From: Mitsuaria sp. 7
GTDB lineage: Bacteria; Pseudomonadota; Gammaproteobacteria; Burkholderiales; Burkholderiaceae_C
Reading direction: 5' to 3'
Assembly (NCBI RefSeq): GCF_001653795.1
Contig: NZ_CP011514.1
Span: 5,758,420-5,822,419 of the forward strand
Length of the DNA stretch: 64,000 bases
Both the position numbers and the translations under genes were made by a program. The notes beneath the pieces are model-generated. The model was not told the DNA's origin. It was given only the letters and a program-made list of their open reading frames with translations, and did no database searches. Shown in pieces: positions 48,052 to 56,317 of this stretch. Each line of letters starts with the position of its first letter. Position 1 is the stretch's first letter.

Positions 48052-49650
48052 TCAGTTGCCGCCGCCGGAGGCCGCCTGCCGGTTGGCGCGTTCGGCGCGG
48101 CGCTCGGCGATCCAGGCTTCCCGCTCGGCGGGACTCATCTTCATGACCTTCTCTTGGACATCGGGCGGCAGACGGTCCAGCCAGGCGGGACGGTCGCCGC
48201 CGGCTTGCGTGGCGTCGGCCGGACCGCCGGAGCCGCTCGCGGTGCCTTGCGGCGCCGATGCGCCGGAGGCGCGATGACCTTCGCCCCACGCGCCGGAGGC
48301 CGCGCCGCCCGGTGCGCTTGCGCTACGGCCGCGGCGCGGCGCGGCGTTGGCGCCGGCGCGCTGCTTCGGATCGGCGGCGATGACCTCGACCTTCGCGCCT
48401 TCGCGCAGCCGGTCGACGCCGTCGATGACGACGCGATCGCCCGGCTCGACCTTGCCGTCCACGGCCATCCAGTCGCCGTCGACCGCGCCGGTCTGCACGA
48501 CCCGCGTCGACACGCTGTTGTCCGCGCCGACGACATAGACGTAGAAGCCCTGCGCGCCGCGCAGCACCGCGGCGGCCGGCACGGCCACGCGGTTCGGCTC
48601 GGTCGCGAGCTGCAGCTTCACGCTCACCGACTGGTTGGGGTAGAGCGCGTCGTCGTCGTTCGGGAACAGCGCCTTGAGCTTGATCGTGTCGGTGGTGATG
48701 TCGATCGCGTTGTCGGCGGTCGCGAGCTTGCCGGTGGCCAGACGCGTCTTGCCGTCGCGGCTCCACGCCTCGACCGTCATCGCGGTCTTGCCTTTCAGTC
48801 CGGCGGTCACCTGCGGCAGCAGCGCCGACGGCACCGCGAAGGTCAGCGCGATCGGGCGCGTCTGCGTGATGCTGACGATGCCGTTGGCGTCGCCGGTCTG
48901 CACGACGTTGCCGATGTCCGCCTGCTTCAGGCCGACGCGGCCCGAGATCGGCGCCTGCACGCGGCTGTAGGTGACCTGCAGCCGTGCGCTGTCGACAGCG
49001 GCCTGGTCGGCCTTGACCGTGCCGATGAGCTGGTTGACCGTCGCCTGCTGCGTGTCGACCTGCTGACGCGCGATGGCGTCCTTGGCGAGCAGATCCTGGT
49101 AGCGCGTCAGGTCGATGCGGGCGTTGTCCAGCGTGGCCTTGTCGCGGGCCAACTGGCCTTCCGCCTGGCCGAGCGCGGCCTGGAACGCGCGCGGATCGAT
49201 CTGCGCCAGCGTCTGGCCGGCCTTGACCTGCTGGCCTTCGGTGAAGTGGATCTGCTGCAGCACGCCGGTGACCTGCGCGCGCACGACGGCGGTGTTGGAC
49301 GCGCTGATGGTGCCGATCGCGGCGGCGGTGTGGCGGATGTCCTGCAGCCGCGCGGGCATCACCGACACCGGCTGCACGCGGTTGGCGGCGAAGCGGCCGC
49401 CACGACCCGGGGCGCCACCGCCGGGACCACCGGCACCGCCGGGGCCGCTCGCGGCGGAGGCGGGTCCGCCGGCTGCGCCGTCGGCACCGCGGCCCTTCCA
49501 CCACCACCAGCCGCCGGCCGCGATGGCCAGCACCACGATGCCGAGGATCCAGGGTGTCGCCCGGCCTCGTTGCCGACGGTGCGTCGCCGCGTTGGAGAGG
49601 GGGGCGATGACAGTCCCCGGCACGCCGGGCAGGTTCTTGTTCGTGTTCAT
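48052..49650 (-). CDS. mdtA: RND membrane-fusion protein, MdtA-like
   Basis: Periplasmic adaptor of 532 aa joining the pump to its outer-membrane channel. A single N-terminal membrane anchor is followed by a Gly/Ala-rich linker (about 55-88). The lipoyl half-motifs [20 protein letters not shown] and [17 protein letters not shown] flank a coiled-coil hairpin, then beta-barrel domains. The C-terminus after about residue 430 is a long low-complexity, charged extension ([11 protein letters not shown]) not found in E. coli MdtA (about 415 aa). It is the first gene of the pump operon. No regulator is adjacent. Confidence 0.93.
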   Translation of the reverse strand: MNTNKNLPGVPGTVIAPLSNAATHRRQRGRATPWILGIVVLAIAAGGWWWWKGRGADGAAGGPASAASGPGGAGGPGGGAPGRGGRFAANRVQPVSVMPARLQDIRHTAAAIGTISASNTAVVRAQVTGVLQQIHFTEGQQVKAGQTLAQIDPRAFQAALGQAEGQLARDKATLDNARIDLTRYQDLLAKDAIARQQVDTQQATVNQLIGTVKADQAAVDSARLQVTYSRVQAPISGRVGLKQADIGNVVQTGDANGIVSITQTRPIALTFAVPSALLPQVTAGLKGKTAMTVEAWSRDGKTRLATGKLATADNAIDITTDTIKLKALFPNDDDALYPNQSVSVKLQLATEPNRVAVPAAAVLRGAQGFYVYVVGADNSVSTRVVQTGAVDGDWMAVDGKVEPGDRVVIDGVDRLREGAKVEVIAADPKQRAGANAAPRRGRSASAPGGAASGAWGEGHRASGASAPQGTASGSGGPADATQAGGDRPAWLDRLPPDVQEKVMKMSPAEREAWIAERRAERANRQAASGGGN

Positions 49651-49783
49651 TCGGGCGGGCGATGCTTGCTATGTCGCTACCCTAGTATCTGGCGACAGCA
49701 GGCTGGTGTACCCGAGGAAAAGAATCGCAAAGCGTCGGGGCTAACCCGCGTAGTCGAGGGGTTTCCGAGGCTGTCCGGCCATG

Positions 49784-49807
49784 AAAAATGCCGCTCGGAA
49801 GCGGTAT
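49784..49807 (-). terminator. Hairpin upstream of mdtA-tlpA junction
   Basis: ATGCCGC (49788-49794) pairs with GCGGTAT (49801-49807), with one G-T pair. On the minus strand the hairpin is followed by four to five T. It lies 22 bases before the end of the thioredoxin gene's coordinates, just past its stop on the minus strand, so it terminates that gene. Confidence 0.7.
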
Positions 49808-49829
49808 GGATCGGTGGGGCGCGGAGGGC

Positions 49830-50339
49830 TCAGCTTTCGGCGAGCAGCTTCTCGATCGTGCCGTGCAGCGCCGCGAAGTCGGGCTCGCCGACGAAGCGCT
49901 TGACGATCTCGCCGCGCTTGTTGATCAGGAAGGTCGTCGGCGTGAGCTGGACCTTGCCGAAGCTGCGGGCGATCTCGCCCGTGCTGTCCATCGCGACGCC
50001 GAAGGGCAGATTGCGGGTCTCGGCGTAGTTGGCGACGTAGGCCGGCGGGTCGTAGCTCATGGCGACGGCCAGCGTGTCGAACCCCTTGTCCTTGTACTTC
50101 TGGTGCGTCGCGATGACCTGCGGCATTTCCTTGACGCAGGTCGTGCAGGAGGTCGCCCAGAAATTGACGAGCATCACCTTGCCGGGCCACGCCTGCACGG
50201 AGGCGTGCTTGGAGCCGTCGAGCAGCACGTAGTTCACCTGCGGGGCAGGCTCGGGCTTCAAGCCCTCATACGCGAGGCCGGCGCCGACGCCAACGGCGGC
50301 AACCAGCAGCAGGAGTCCAGACCAGCGAGGCAGCTTCAT
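49830..50339 (-). CDS. TlpA-type thiol-disulfide oxidoreductase
   Basis: Thioredoxin-fold protein of 169 aa anchored to the periplasmic side by an N-terminal hydrophobic segment (LLLLVAAVGVGAGLAY). The redox motif is C65-T-T-C68 in FWATSCTTCVKEMP. TPTTFLINKRGEIV with its cis-Pro is the second family landmark. Members reduce apocytochromes or other periplasmic thiols; the partner is not shown by the neighbours. It has its own terminator. Confidence 0.9.
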   Translation of the reverse strand: MKLPRWSGLLLLVAAVGVGAGLAYEGLKPEPAPQVNYVLLDGSKHASVQAWPGKVMLVNFWATSCTTCVKEMPQVIATHQKYKDKGFDTLAVAMSYDPPAYVANYAETRNLPFGVAMDSTGEIARSFGKVQLTPTTFLINKRGEIVKRFVGEPDFAALHGTIEKLLAES

Positions 50340-50368
50340 GGGGCGGAAGTGTATGCCCGAGGCTGGAG

Positions 50369-50388
50369 GCCCACCACTTTGGTGGGGC
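50369..50388. repeat. Hairpin between tlpA-like gene and pseudokinase gene
   Basis: GCCCACC (50369-50375) pairs with GGTGGGGC (50381-50388) around ACTTT. It lies in the 100-bp gap between the two minus-strand genes. No T run follows on either strand, so its role is open. Confidence 0.5.
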
Positions 50389-50439
50389 TTAAGTCAGGAG
50401 CCTGTCAGGGCGTCGGTGCCGGGTCGGCGCAGGGGCGCT

Positions 50440-51609
50440 TCAGAGCGCCTTGGACAGCTCGAACAGCAGCACCGACGGCAGCGCGTCCTGCAGGTTCTGG
50501 CGGGAGATCCTCGCCAGGTGATCCGGCGTGGCCGTGGACAGTTGCGTCTGCTGGTCGCCGTCCAGCACCTCGATGAAGCTGAAGCTGGGCACCTCGCCGG
50601 TGATGTCGGCGCGCAGGCGGTCGAAGTCGGCGTCGCGCATCGACTGCTCGAAGGCGATGCCGTGCGGCAGGCCTTCCTCGCAGAACTGCAGCGCTTCATC
50701 CATCGAGCCCACGGCGTCGATGATCAGTCCCATGTGGCGCACGGCGTTCTGGATCTCCTGACGCACCTCGCGGCGCGGCGAGACGATCAGCAGGTGGCAG
50801 CCCGCCAGCGGCTTGGAGTTGTGCGAGGGCGTCGGATCGTCGAGCTCGGGCCGCTCCGGCCGTGCGGGCGGTGCCAGTTCTTGCCGGACGGCGGGCTCGT
50901 CGCCGGCCACATGCGGGAACTCCAGCGTCAGCATGGTGATGCCGGCCTCGTCCTCGCGCAGCGGCAGCGCGCCGAGGGTCAGCGCGGTCTGCTCGATCAG
51001 GCGCCAGTGCAAGGAGTTCAGCGATTCCGGCGGCGCGTTGATCGCCGCCGACGGGGCGCTGCCCAGGTCCAGCGAGCGATGGGCGAAGCGGCACATCAGC
51101 CGGGCCTTGGCCGGCCACGGGGTCAGGTCCAGCCGCATCTCCAGCGAGGAATGCGTGTTGGCGAGCGCCCAGTCCATCACCGCGTTCAGCAGCGAGAACA
51201 GCAGCGAGGCGTCGGTGATCACCTCAATCGGCTGCAGCAGCTGCCGGATCTGGATGCCGCGGGCCTGCGTCTCGCGGCTGCGTTGCGTGAGCACGCCCCT
51301 CAGCACCTGCGTCAGCGGCACGCGCTCGCGCGACAGCCGCAGTCGTCCGGACGCCAGCCGCGCCAGCTGCTGGCTCACCATGCCGGCCTCGCGCGCCTGC
51401 GCCACCGAGTCGCGCAGCGCCCGCAGGCCCTGGCGGTCGATCTGGCCGGTGCTGATCAAGGTGTGGATCCGCTCCAGCGCCGCGCTCAGCGGGCCGGCGA
51501 TCTCCGCGCCGAGCTGCTGGACGATGTCGCCCCATTGCGAATCGCTCGGGGGCTGCGCCATGTCATTGGCGGCCAACGGCGCGGCAATGGAAGGGGGCGG
51601 GCGGGACAT
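50440..51609 (-). CDS. Degenerate histidine kinase-receiver protein
   Basis: Protein of 389 aa with the outline of a hybrid sensor kinase but without its catalytic residues. A DHp-like helix pair (about 28-95) reads LGAEIAGPLSAAL, with A35 where the phospho-accepting His should be. An ATPase-like part (about 95-233) has W147 in place of the N-box Asn and no recognisable G boxes. The receiver-like part (270-389) has SPRR (277-280) instead of the acidic pair and E321 instead of the phospho-accepting Asp. It probably works as a protein-binding scaffold. The start at 51609 has GAGAG upstream; the frame is open to 51816. Confidence 0.72.
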   Translation of the reverse strand: MSRPPPSIAAPLAANDMAQPPSDSQWGDIVQQLGAEIAGPLSAALERIHTLISTGQIDRQGLRALRDSVAQAREAGMVSQQLARLASGRLRLSRERVPLTQVLRGVLTQRSRETQARGIQIRQLLQPIEVITDASLLFSLLNAVMDWALANTHSSLEMRLDLTPWPAKARLMCRFAHRSLDLGSAPSAAINAPPESLNSLHWRLIEQTALTLGALPLREDEAGITMLTLEFPHVAGDEPAVRQELAPPARPERPELDDPTPSHNSKPLAGCHLLIVSPRREVRQEIQNAVRHMGLIIDAVGSMDEALQFCEEGLPHGIAFEQSMRDADFDRLRADITGEVPSFSFIEVLDGDQQTQLSTATPDHLARISRQNLQDALPSVLLFELSKAL

Positions 51610-51791
51610 GCTCTCTCGTTCTTGTGAGCCTCCGGCGGCATGCCGGGGCGGGGAGGCGCCATGGTTCCGCGCAGCCCCGGGGGAGGCCATCCCGTGAGTC
51701 GGGGGCAATCGCCCCCCTGGGTGGATGGCGTGAAATGGCTCACGATTCCTCATGGAATCGGGGCGGATGGCGGACGGGCAGGGACTGCATT
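51610..51791 (-). promoter_or_regulatory. Hairpin-rich leader of the pseudokinase gene
   Basis: The 182 bases before the pseudokinase start contain GGGGGC/GCCCCC around ATTG (about 51703-51718) and GATTCC/GGAATC around the tetraloop (about 51745-51760). It follows directly on the minus strand from copy B of the structured RNA element. If transcribed together they would make a leader of about 290 nt. No gene is seen. Confidence 0.45.
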
Positions 51792-51903
51792 GGCCGAGCG
51801 TTGGCCGCCAAGTCATGAGGCCCCGGAGTCAAGCTCCGAAACCTCACGACTTGCCGTCCCCAACCACTGCCGCCCTTCGACGGTTTTGCTACCGAGGACT
51901 CCA
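51792..51903 (-). ncRNA. Covarying structured RNA element, copy B (novel family)
   Basis: Second copy of the element at 5334-5447; the aligned core is 51798-51903. The main stem pairs 51810-51820 with 51842-51852 and the inner stem 51824-51828 with 51834-51838. The CGGT/ACCG hairpin is at 51881-51894, and GGCC/GGCC pairs 51792-51795 with 51803-51806. On the minus strand it begins inside the last codons of the hydrolase gene (whose stop is at 51889-51891) and leads toward the pseudokinase gene 180 bases on. It could be a 3' element of one or a leader of the other. Confidence 0.6.
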
Positions 51904-52665
51904 GTCGGTGCCTTCGGCCTGGCGGTTGGCCAGCATCAGGAGACGTTCGGTCAGCTCTTTTGGAGCAGAAACCATCACCTGATGACCCGTCGGGATCTCG
52001 AAGAGTTCCCAGCCGGGCTGACTGCGGGCGCGCTCGCGCGCGGCGGCGATCGTGAGAAGGGCGGGGCGGTTGCAGTCGATGAAGGTGCGTGGGCGCTCGA
52101 ACCAGGCCGCCTGATCGAAATCGAGCGGGCTGTCGTAGACGCCACCCGGCTGCGGGCGCTGGCAGCGCATCATCCAGTCGAAGTCGTCCGGCTTCAGCCC
52201 CATGCCGTTGGGCTCGGTCACCGGCAGATGGCCGAACTTCGAGATCTGTTCGCGGCGTTGGGCCTGCGTCTCCGGCGTGTGACGGCTGGACCAGGACTCG
52301 CCCGGCTCTGGCACCACGGCGTCGAGATAGACCAGCCGCGCGATGCGGTCCGGCATCTGGTCCGCAACGCCGGTGACCACCATGCCGCTGTAGCTGTGCC
52401 CGACGAGCAGGACATCGGTCAGTTCCTCGCATTCGATGACCGCCTTCACGTCGTCGATGTGCGTCTGCAGCCGGATGTCCCCGTGCGATTGATGGGCGCG
52501 TTCCCCGACGCCGCTCAGCGAGACGGGGAACACCTGATGGCCGGCCGCCCGCAATGGACCGAGCACGCGCTTCCATGCCCAGGCGCCCAGCCAGGCACCG
52601 TGCACGAGCACGATGTTGACCCCCTTGGGAGGCTCCAGCCCTTGCTTGCCGTCCTTGCTGCTCAT
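51889..52665 (-). CDS. Alpha/beta hydrolase
   Basis: Esterase-like hydrolase of 258 aa. The oxyanion segment VHGAWLGAWAW, nucleophile S91 in GHSYSG and a His in PTGHQVMVS are present, a pattern shared with salicylate-ester and hydroxynitrile-lyase-like enzymes. The start at 52665 overlaps the CoA-transferase stop by four bases, so both are co-translated. The last codons lie within the structured RNA element. It may act on the CoA-transferase's product family, but this is guesswork. Confidence 0.85.
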   Translation of the reverse strand: MSSKDGKQGLEPPKGVNIVLVHGAWLGAWAWKRVLGPLRAAGHQVFPVSLSGVGERAHQSHGDIRLQTHIDDVKAVIECEELTDVLLVGHSYSGMVVTGVADQMPDRIARLVYLDAVVPEPGESWSSRHTPETQAQRREQISKFGHLPVTEPNGMGLKPDDFDWMMRCQRPQPGGVYDSPLDFDQAAWFERPRTFIDCNRPALLTIAAARERARSQPGWELFEIPTGHQVMVSAPKELTERLLMLANRQAEGTDWSPR

Positions 52666-53927
52666 GCGATGACCCCTTCTTCCCGCCATGCGGCGATTGC
52701 GTCGGGGCCATGTCCGAGTTCCGCAAGAACTTCATCGGTGTGCTGGCCCATCAGCGGCGGGGGCAATCGGTAGGCCACGGGCGTCTCCGACAACTTCATC
52801 GGACTGGCGACCACGCGCAACGCATCGCTCTGCGGATGCGCCATCGAGACCACCATCCCGCGGTGCCGGACCTGCGGATCGTCGAAGACCTCGGACAGGT
52901 CGTTGATGGCGCCGCCCGGCACCTTGGCCGCTTCCATCGCATCCAGCCAATGTTGTCTCGGTCGTTCCGCGACGCGTGCCGCCAGCAGCGGGACCAGGTC
53001 GTCGCGATGCCGGACCCGCTGAGAGTTGGTCGCGTAGCGTGGATCGCGGGGGAGCTCGGGCAGGCCGAGGAGCTCGCAGAATCGGGTGAACTGGCCATCG
53101 TTGCCCACTGCAACGATCAGATGGCCGTCGCTGGCCTGGAACACCTGGTACGGCACGATGTTCTGGTGGGCGTTGCCCATGCGACCGGGCGCCTTGCCGG
53201 TCGTCAGGTAGTTGGCGCCGAGGTTCGCCAGCATCGCGACCTGCGTGTCCAGCAGCGCCATGTCGACGACCTGGCCCTGGCCGGTCGTGTCTCGGTGGCG
53301 CAGCGCGGCGAGGATCGCGACTGTCGCGTACATGCCGGTGAAGAGGTCCGCCACCGCCACGCCGACCTTCTGCGGACCGCCGCCGGGCAGCGCGTCGGCC
53401 TCGCCGGTGACGCTCATCAGGCCGCCCAGGCCCTGGACCGCGTAGTCGTAGCCGGCGCGATCCCGGTACGGTCCGGTCTGGCCGAAGCCGGTCACCGAAC
53501 AGAACACGAGCCGCGGGTTGAGCGCCAGCAGCGCCGCGGCGTCGAGTCCGTAGCGGCCCAGGTCACCGACCTTGTAGTTCTCGACCAGCACATCCGCCCG
53601 GCGCGCCAGTTCCCGGATCAAGTCCTGACCCCGCGGGCTGGCGATGTCGATCGCGACCGAGCGCTTGTTGCGGTTCGCCCCGAGGTAGTAGGCCGCCTCG
53701 GCGGTATCCTGCCCGTCGCGGTCCTTCAAATAGGGAGGACCCCATCCGCGGGTGTCGTCCCCCCCGGGATGGCCGTCTTTCGGGGGGCGCTCGACCTTGA
53801 TCACGTCCGCGCCGAGATCGGCCAGCGTCTGCGTGCACCAGGGGCCGGCCAGCACGCGGGAGAGATCCAGAACGCGCACGCCCTTGAGGGCCATGGCGGA
53901 GGGCGTGGGGGAGTTCGCTTCGCTCAT
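52662..53927 (-). CDS. Class III (CaiB/BaiF/Frc) CoA-transferase
   Basis: CoA-transferase of 421 aa that moves CoA between carboxylic acids through an aspartyl-anhydride. The nucleophile is probably D161 in RAGYDYAVQGLGG. VLDLSRVLAGPWCTQTLADLGADVIKVE and NRNKRSVAIDI are family motifs. The start at 53927 is chosen because the core begins about 14 residues later; the frame is open to 54083 but overlaps the divergent lipoprotein gene. Substrate unknown; it is coupled to the downstream hydrolase. Confidence 0.9.
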   Translation of the reverse strand: MSEANSPTPSAMALKGVRVLDLSRVLAGPWCTQTLADLGADVIKVERPPKDGHPGGDDTRGWGPPYLKDRDGQDTAEAAYYLGANRNKRSVAIDIASPRGQDLIRELARRADVLVENYKVGDLGRYGLDAAALLALNPRLVFCSVTGFGQTGPYRDRAGYDYAVQGLGGLMSVTGEADALPGGGPQKVGVAVADLFTGMYATVAILAALRHRDTTGQGQVVDMALLDTQVAMLANLGANYLTTGKAPGRMGNAHQNIVPYQVFQASDGHLIVAVGNDGQFTRFCELLGLPELPRDPRYATNSQRVRHRDDLVPLLAARVAERPRQHWLDAMEAAKVPGGAINDLSEVFDDPQVRHRGMVVSMAHPQSDALRVVASPMKLSETPVAYRLPPPLMGQHTDEVLAELGHGPDAIAAWREEGVIA

Positions 53928-53958
53928 CGGGGCATTGTGGGCCCTCCATAATCCTTCG

Positions 53959-54477
53959 ATGCGTCCGTCGACCTGGCCTGTCTCGATCTTTCTGCTGGTG
54001 CTGGCCGCCGGCTGCAGCCCGGCCTTGAACTGGCGCAAGGTGAGCCCGGAAGGCGCGCAGATGCAGCTGATGTTCCCCTGCAAGCCCGACCGCGAGGAAC
54101 GGACTCAGCCCGGACCGTCGGGCCAGGGCGTCGCCGTGCGATCGCTGAGCTGCAAGGCCCGGGGGAGCCAGTTCTCGCTGACCTGGACCGATCTCGGCGA
54201 GGCCGGCGCGACGTCCGCGGCGATGCGTCGCATGCACGAGGGCATCGCCCGGCAGATGGCCCCGCAGGCCTCAGCGCCGCTGGGTGTGCGCGGCATCGCG
54301 GCTGATCCGGAAGCGTTCCAGCAGTCCTTCGAGGCCCGCTCCGGCCAGCCTCGGCAGCAGGTGCGGCAGGCGGTGTTCTCCCGCGACGGACGGCTGTATC
54401 AGTTGTTGATGCAGGGTGAACGCCTGGACCCGGAGGCCTGGGACGTGTTCCTCGGGTCGGTGGAGCTGCCGCGCTGA
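53959..54477 (+). CDS. Hypothetical lipoprotein
   Basis: Putative lipoprotein of 172 aa: signal MRPSTWPVSIFLLVLAAGC with a lipobox LAAGC (C19). The rest has no recognised domain; a segment like FPCKPDREER and a C-terminal EAWDVFLGSVELP resemble small exported proteins of Betaproteobacteria. The 31-bp gap to the divergent CoA-transferase gene must hold both promoters or their ends. Function unknown. Confidence 0.75.
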   Translation: MRPSTWPVSIFLLVLAAGCSPALNWRKVSPEGAQMQLMFPCKPDREERTQPGPSGQGVAVRSLSCKARGSQFSLTWTDLGEAGATSAAMRRMHEGIARQMAPQASAPLGVRGIAADPEAFQQSFEARSGQPRQQVRQAVFSRDGRLYQLLMQGERLDPEAWDVFLGSVELPR

Positions 54478-54557
54478 GGTGGGGGAAGCGGGGGGCATCC
54501 TCCCCACGATTGAGGGTTTGTGCGAGCCACGCCCGCACCATGCTGCGCCGCACGATA

Positions 54558-54992
54558 ATGATCGCCATGTCCGGCCTGCTGTTGATCGCTCACGCCCCGC
54601 TGGCCACCGCGCTGAAGCAGGTGGCCGAGCACACCTTCCCGCATTGCTCCTTGCAGTTGAGAGTGCTGGACGTGACGCCGGAGATGAGCGCCGACGACGT
54701 CGAGTCGCAGGCGCGCGCGCTGATCAGCGCTTCCGGGCACCAGCAGACCCTGGTGCTGACCGACGTCTACGGTGCGACACCGACGAATGCCGCGCTGCGC
54801 CTGCAGGGCGAGCAGGTGAAGGTGCTCACCGGCGTCAACGTGCCGATGCTGTGGCGCTCGCTGTGCTACGCCGGCGAAGGCCTGGATGCGCTGGTCCAGC
54901 GCGCCAGCCAGGGCGGCACCCAGGGCATCCTGTGCGACGCGACGGCGCCTTGCGCCTCCAACAACCCTTCGTCCCAACCTTCCTGCTCATGA
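54558..54992 (+). CDS. PTS EIIA component, mannose-type (ManX)
   Basis: EIIA-Man domain protein of 144 aa, with phospho-accepting H12 in LLIAHAPLA and DVYGATPTNAALRL further on. No EIIB or membrane EIIC follows, so it is part of a regulatory rather than sugar-transporting PTS, as in many Betaproteobacteria. The next start at 54567 is an alternative; neither has a clear ribosome-binding site. The stop overlaps the HPr start (ATGA). Confidence 0.88.
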   Translation: MIAMSGLLLIAHAPLATALKQVAEHTFPHCSLQLRVLDVTPEMSADDVESQARALISASGHQQTLVLTDVYGATPTNAALRLQGEQVKVLTGVNVPMLWRSLCYAGEGLDALVQRASQGGTQGILCDATAPCASNNPSSQPSCS

Positions 54993-55258
54993 TCAAGTCG
55001 ACCCTCACCATCAGCAACAAGCTGGGCCTGCATGCCCGAGCCTCGGCGAAGTTGACGAAGTTGGCGGGGGGATTCAAGGCGGAGGTCTTCATGACCCGCA
55101 ACGGTCGTCGCGTGAATGCCAAGAGCATCATGGGCGTCATGATGCTGGCTGCGGGAATCGGCGCGGAAGTGGAGCTCGAAACCTCGGGCGAGGACGAGCA
55201 ACCCGCGCACGACGCCATCACGGCGCTGGTGAACGACAAGTTCGGCGAAGGCCAGTAA
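54989..55258 (+). CDS. ptsH: Phosphocarrier protein HPr
   Basis: HPr of 89 aa. The phospho-accepting His is H15 in LGLHARAS; S46 in NAKSIMGVMML is the regulatory serine site, often used by HPr kinase in Proteobacteria. It receives phosphate from EI (56318-58096) and passes it to EIIA. It is co-translated with the EIIA gene and separated from ptsI by the reversed olsB-like gene. Confidence 0.97.
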   Translation: MIKSTLTISNKLGLHARASAKLTKLAGGFKAEVFMTRNGRRVNAKSIMGVMMLAAGIGAEVELETSGEDEQPAHDAITALVNDKFGEGQ

Positions 55259-55273
55259 GGCCTTCGCGCTCGC

Positions 55274-56119
55274 TCAACGTCCCAGGAAGTGCTTCCGGTA
55301 CCGCGCCGGCAGGTCGGCGATGCGCATGATCATCGGCAGGTCGGCGGTATTGAAGTCCGGGTCCCAGGCCGGGCGGCCGAGGATGCGTGCACCGACCCGC
55401 AGGTAGCCCTTGATCAGCGGCGGCGGTTCGACCACCAGGTCCTGGCGCAGTTCGTCGACCGGCAGCGGCAGGCGCGGGCGCACCTGCCAGGCGATGTCGG
55501 CCATGTGGCTGGCGTCCAGTTGGCGCCACAGGCTGGCGGCGTAGTGACCGCCGTCGCGCATGCTGATGCTGGCGCATCCGATCATCGTGTCCAGGTCGTT
55601 GCGGACCATGAATTCGGTCAGCGCCCCCCACAGGGCCATGATGGCGCCGCCGTTGCGGTGGTCCGGGTGGACGCAGGAGCGGCCCAGTTCGACCATGCGC
55701 GGACGCAGCGAGCGCAGGCGGGTCAGGTCGAATTCGGTTTCGCTGTAGAGGCCGCCGGCGCGGCGTGCCGCCTCCGGCGTCAACACGCGATAAGTGCCGA
55801 TGACTTCGCCGGGCTGCCCGTGCTTGTCGAGCGTGCGCACCAGCAGGTGCTCGCAGAAGGGGTCGAAGAGATCGACGTCATGCCCGGCAGGCGCGCCAAC
55901 GGGCACGCTCAGGCGTGCGCCCATCTCATCGACGAAGATCTTGTACCTCAGGCGTTGGGCCTGACGGACTTCGTCTTCCGTGCGCGCCCAACCCACGTGG
56001 AAGCGAGTGCGCGCAGCATCGACAGCGACTTCTTGCGAACTGGCTGGAAGTGACCTCCGGGGCGCTTCGACGGAGCGCAGATCGGAGAAGGGCAGGGTAG
56101 GCAGCGGCAGATCCCTCAT
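55274..56119 (-). CDS. olsB: OlsB-like L-ornithine N-alpha-acyltransferase (GNAT fold)
   Basis: GNAT-type protein of 281 aa. FHVGWARTEDEVRQAQRLRYKIFVDEMGA, GTYRVLTPEAA, VELGRSCVHPDHRNGG and DLPMIMRIADLPARYRKHFLG match OlsB/hemolysin-like proteins that start ornithine-lipid synthesis by N-acylating ornithine. OlsA is not in the window. It lies on the opposite strand between ptsH and ptsI, a position that suggests its insertion there. GAGG lies before the ATG. A more general N-acyltransferase is possible. Confidence 0.75.
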   Translation of the reverse strand: MRDLPLPTLPFSDLRSVEAPRRSLPASSQEVAVDAARTRFHVGWARTEDEVRQAQRLRYKIFVDEMGARLSVPVGAPAGHDVDLFDPFCEHLLVRTLDKHGQPGEVIGTYRVLTPEAARRAGGLYSETEFDLTRLRSLRPRMVELGRSCVHPDHRNGGAIMALWGALTEFMVRNDLDTMIGCASISMRDGGHYAASLWRQLDASHMADIAWQVRPRLPLPVDELRQDLVVEPPPLIKGYLRVGARILGRPAWDPDFNTADLPMIMRIADLPARYRKHFLGR

Positions 56120-56317
56120 GGCAAAGCCTCGCTGAAGTGATGGCCGCGATGCTGAGCGGACGGGGTGACGCGTCGGTGACCTTCAAGTGAACGAACCGTG
56201 ACAGTCGCGGGGTCGTCACGGTCATGCGTCCGTGCCGTTGACGTCGGCTGCACAGAGGTTTTCGCGGAGTTCACCTTCGCCCACCGGGGATTCGGAACCC
56301 GCTGCTAAAGTCGGCGC

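Noticed and set aside
40789..48146. Plus-strand open frames of more than 1000 codons (40789-44970 and 45042-48146)
   Set aside because: They are antisense to the RND permease genes, rich in Arg, His, Gln and Asp without any domain, as expected for shadow frames in high-GC DNA.
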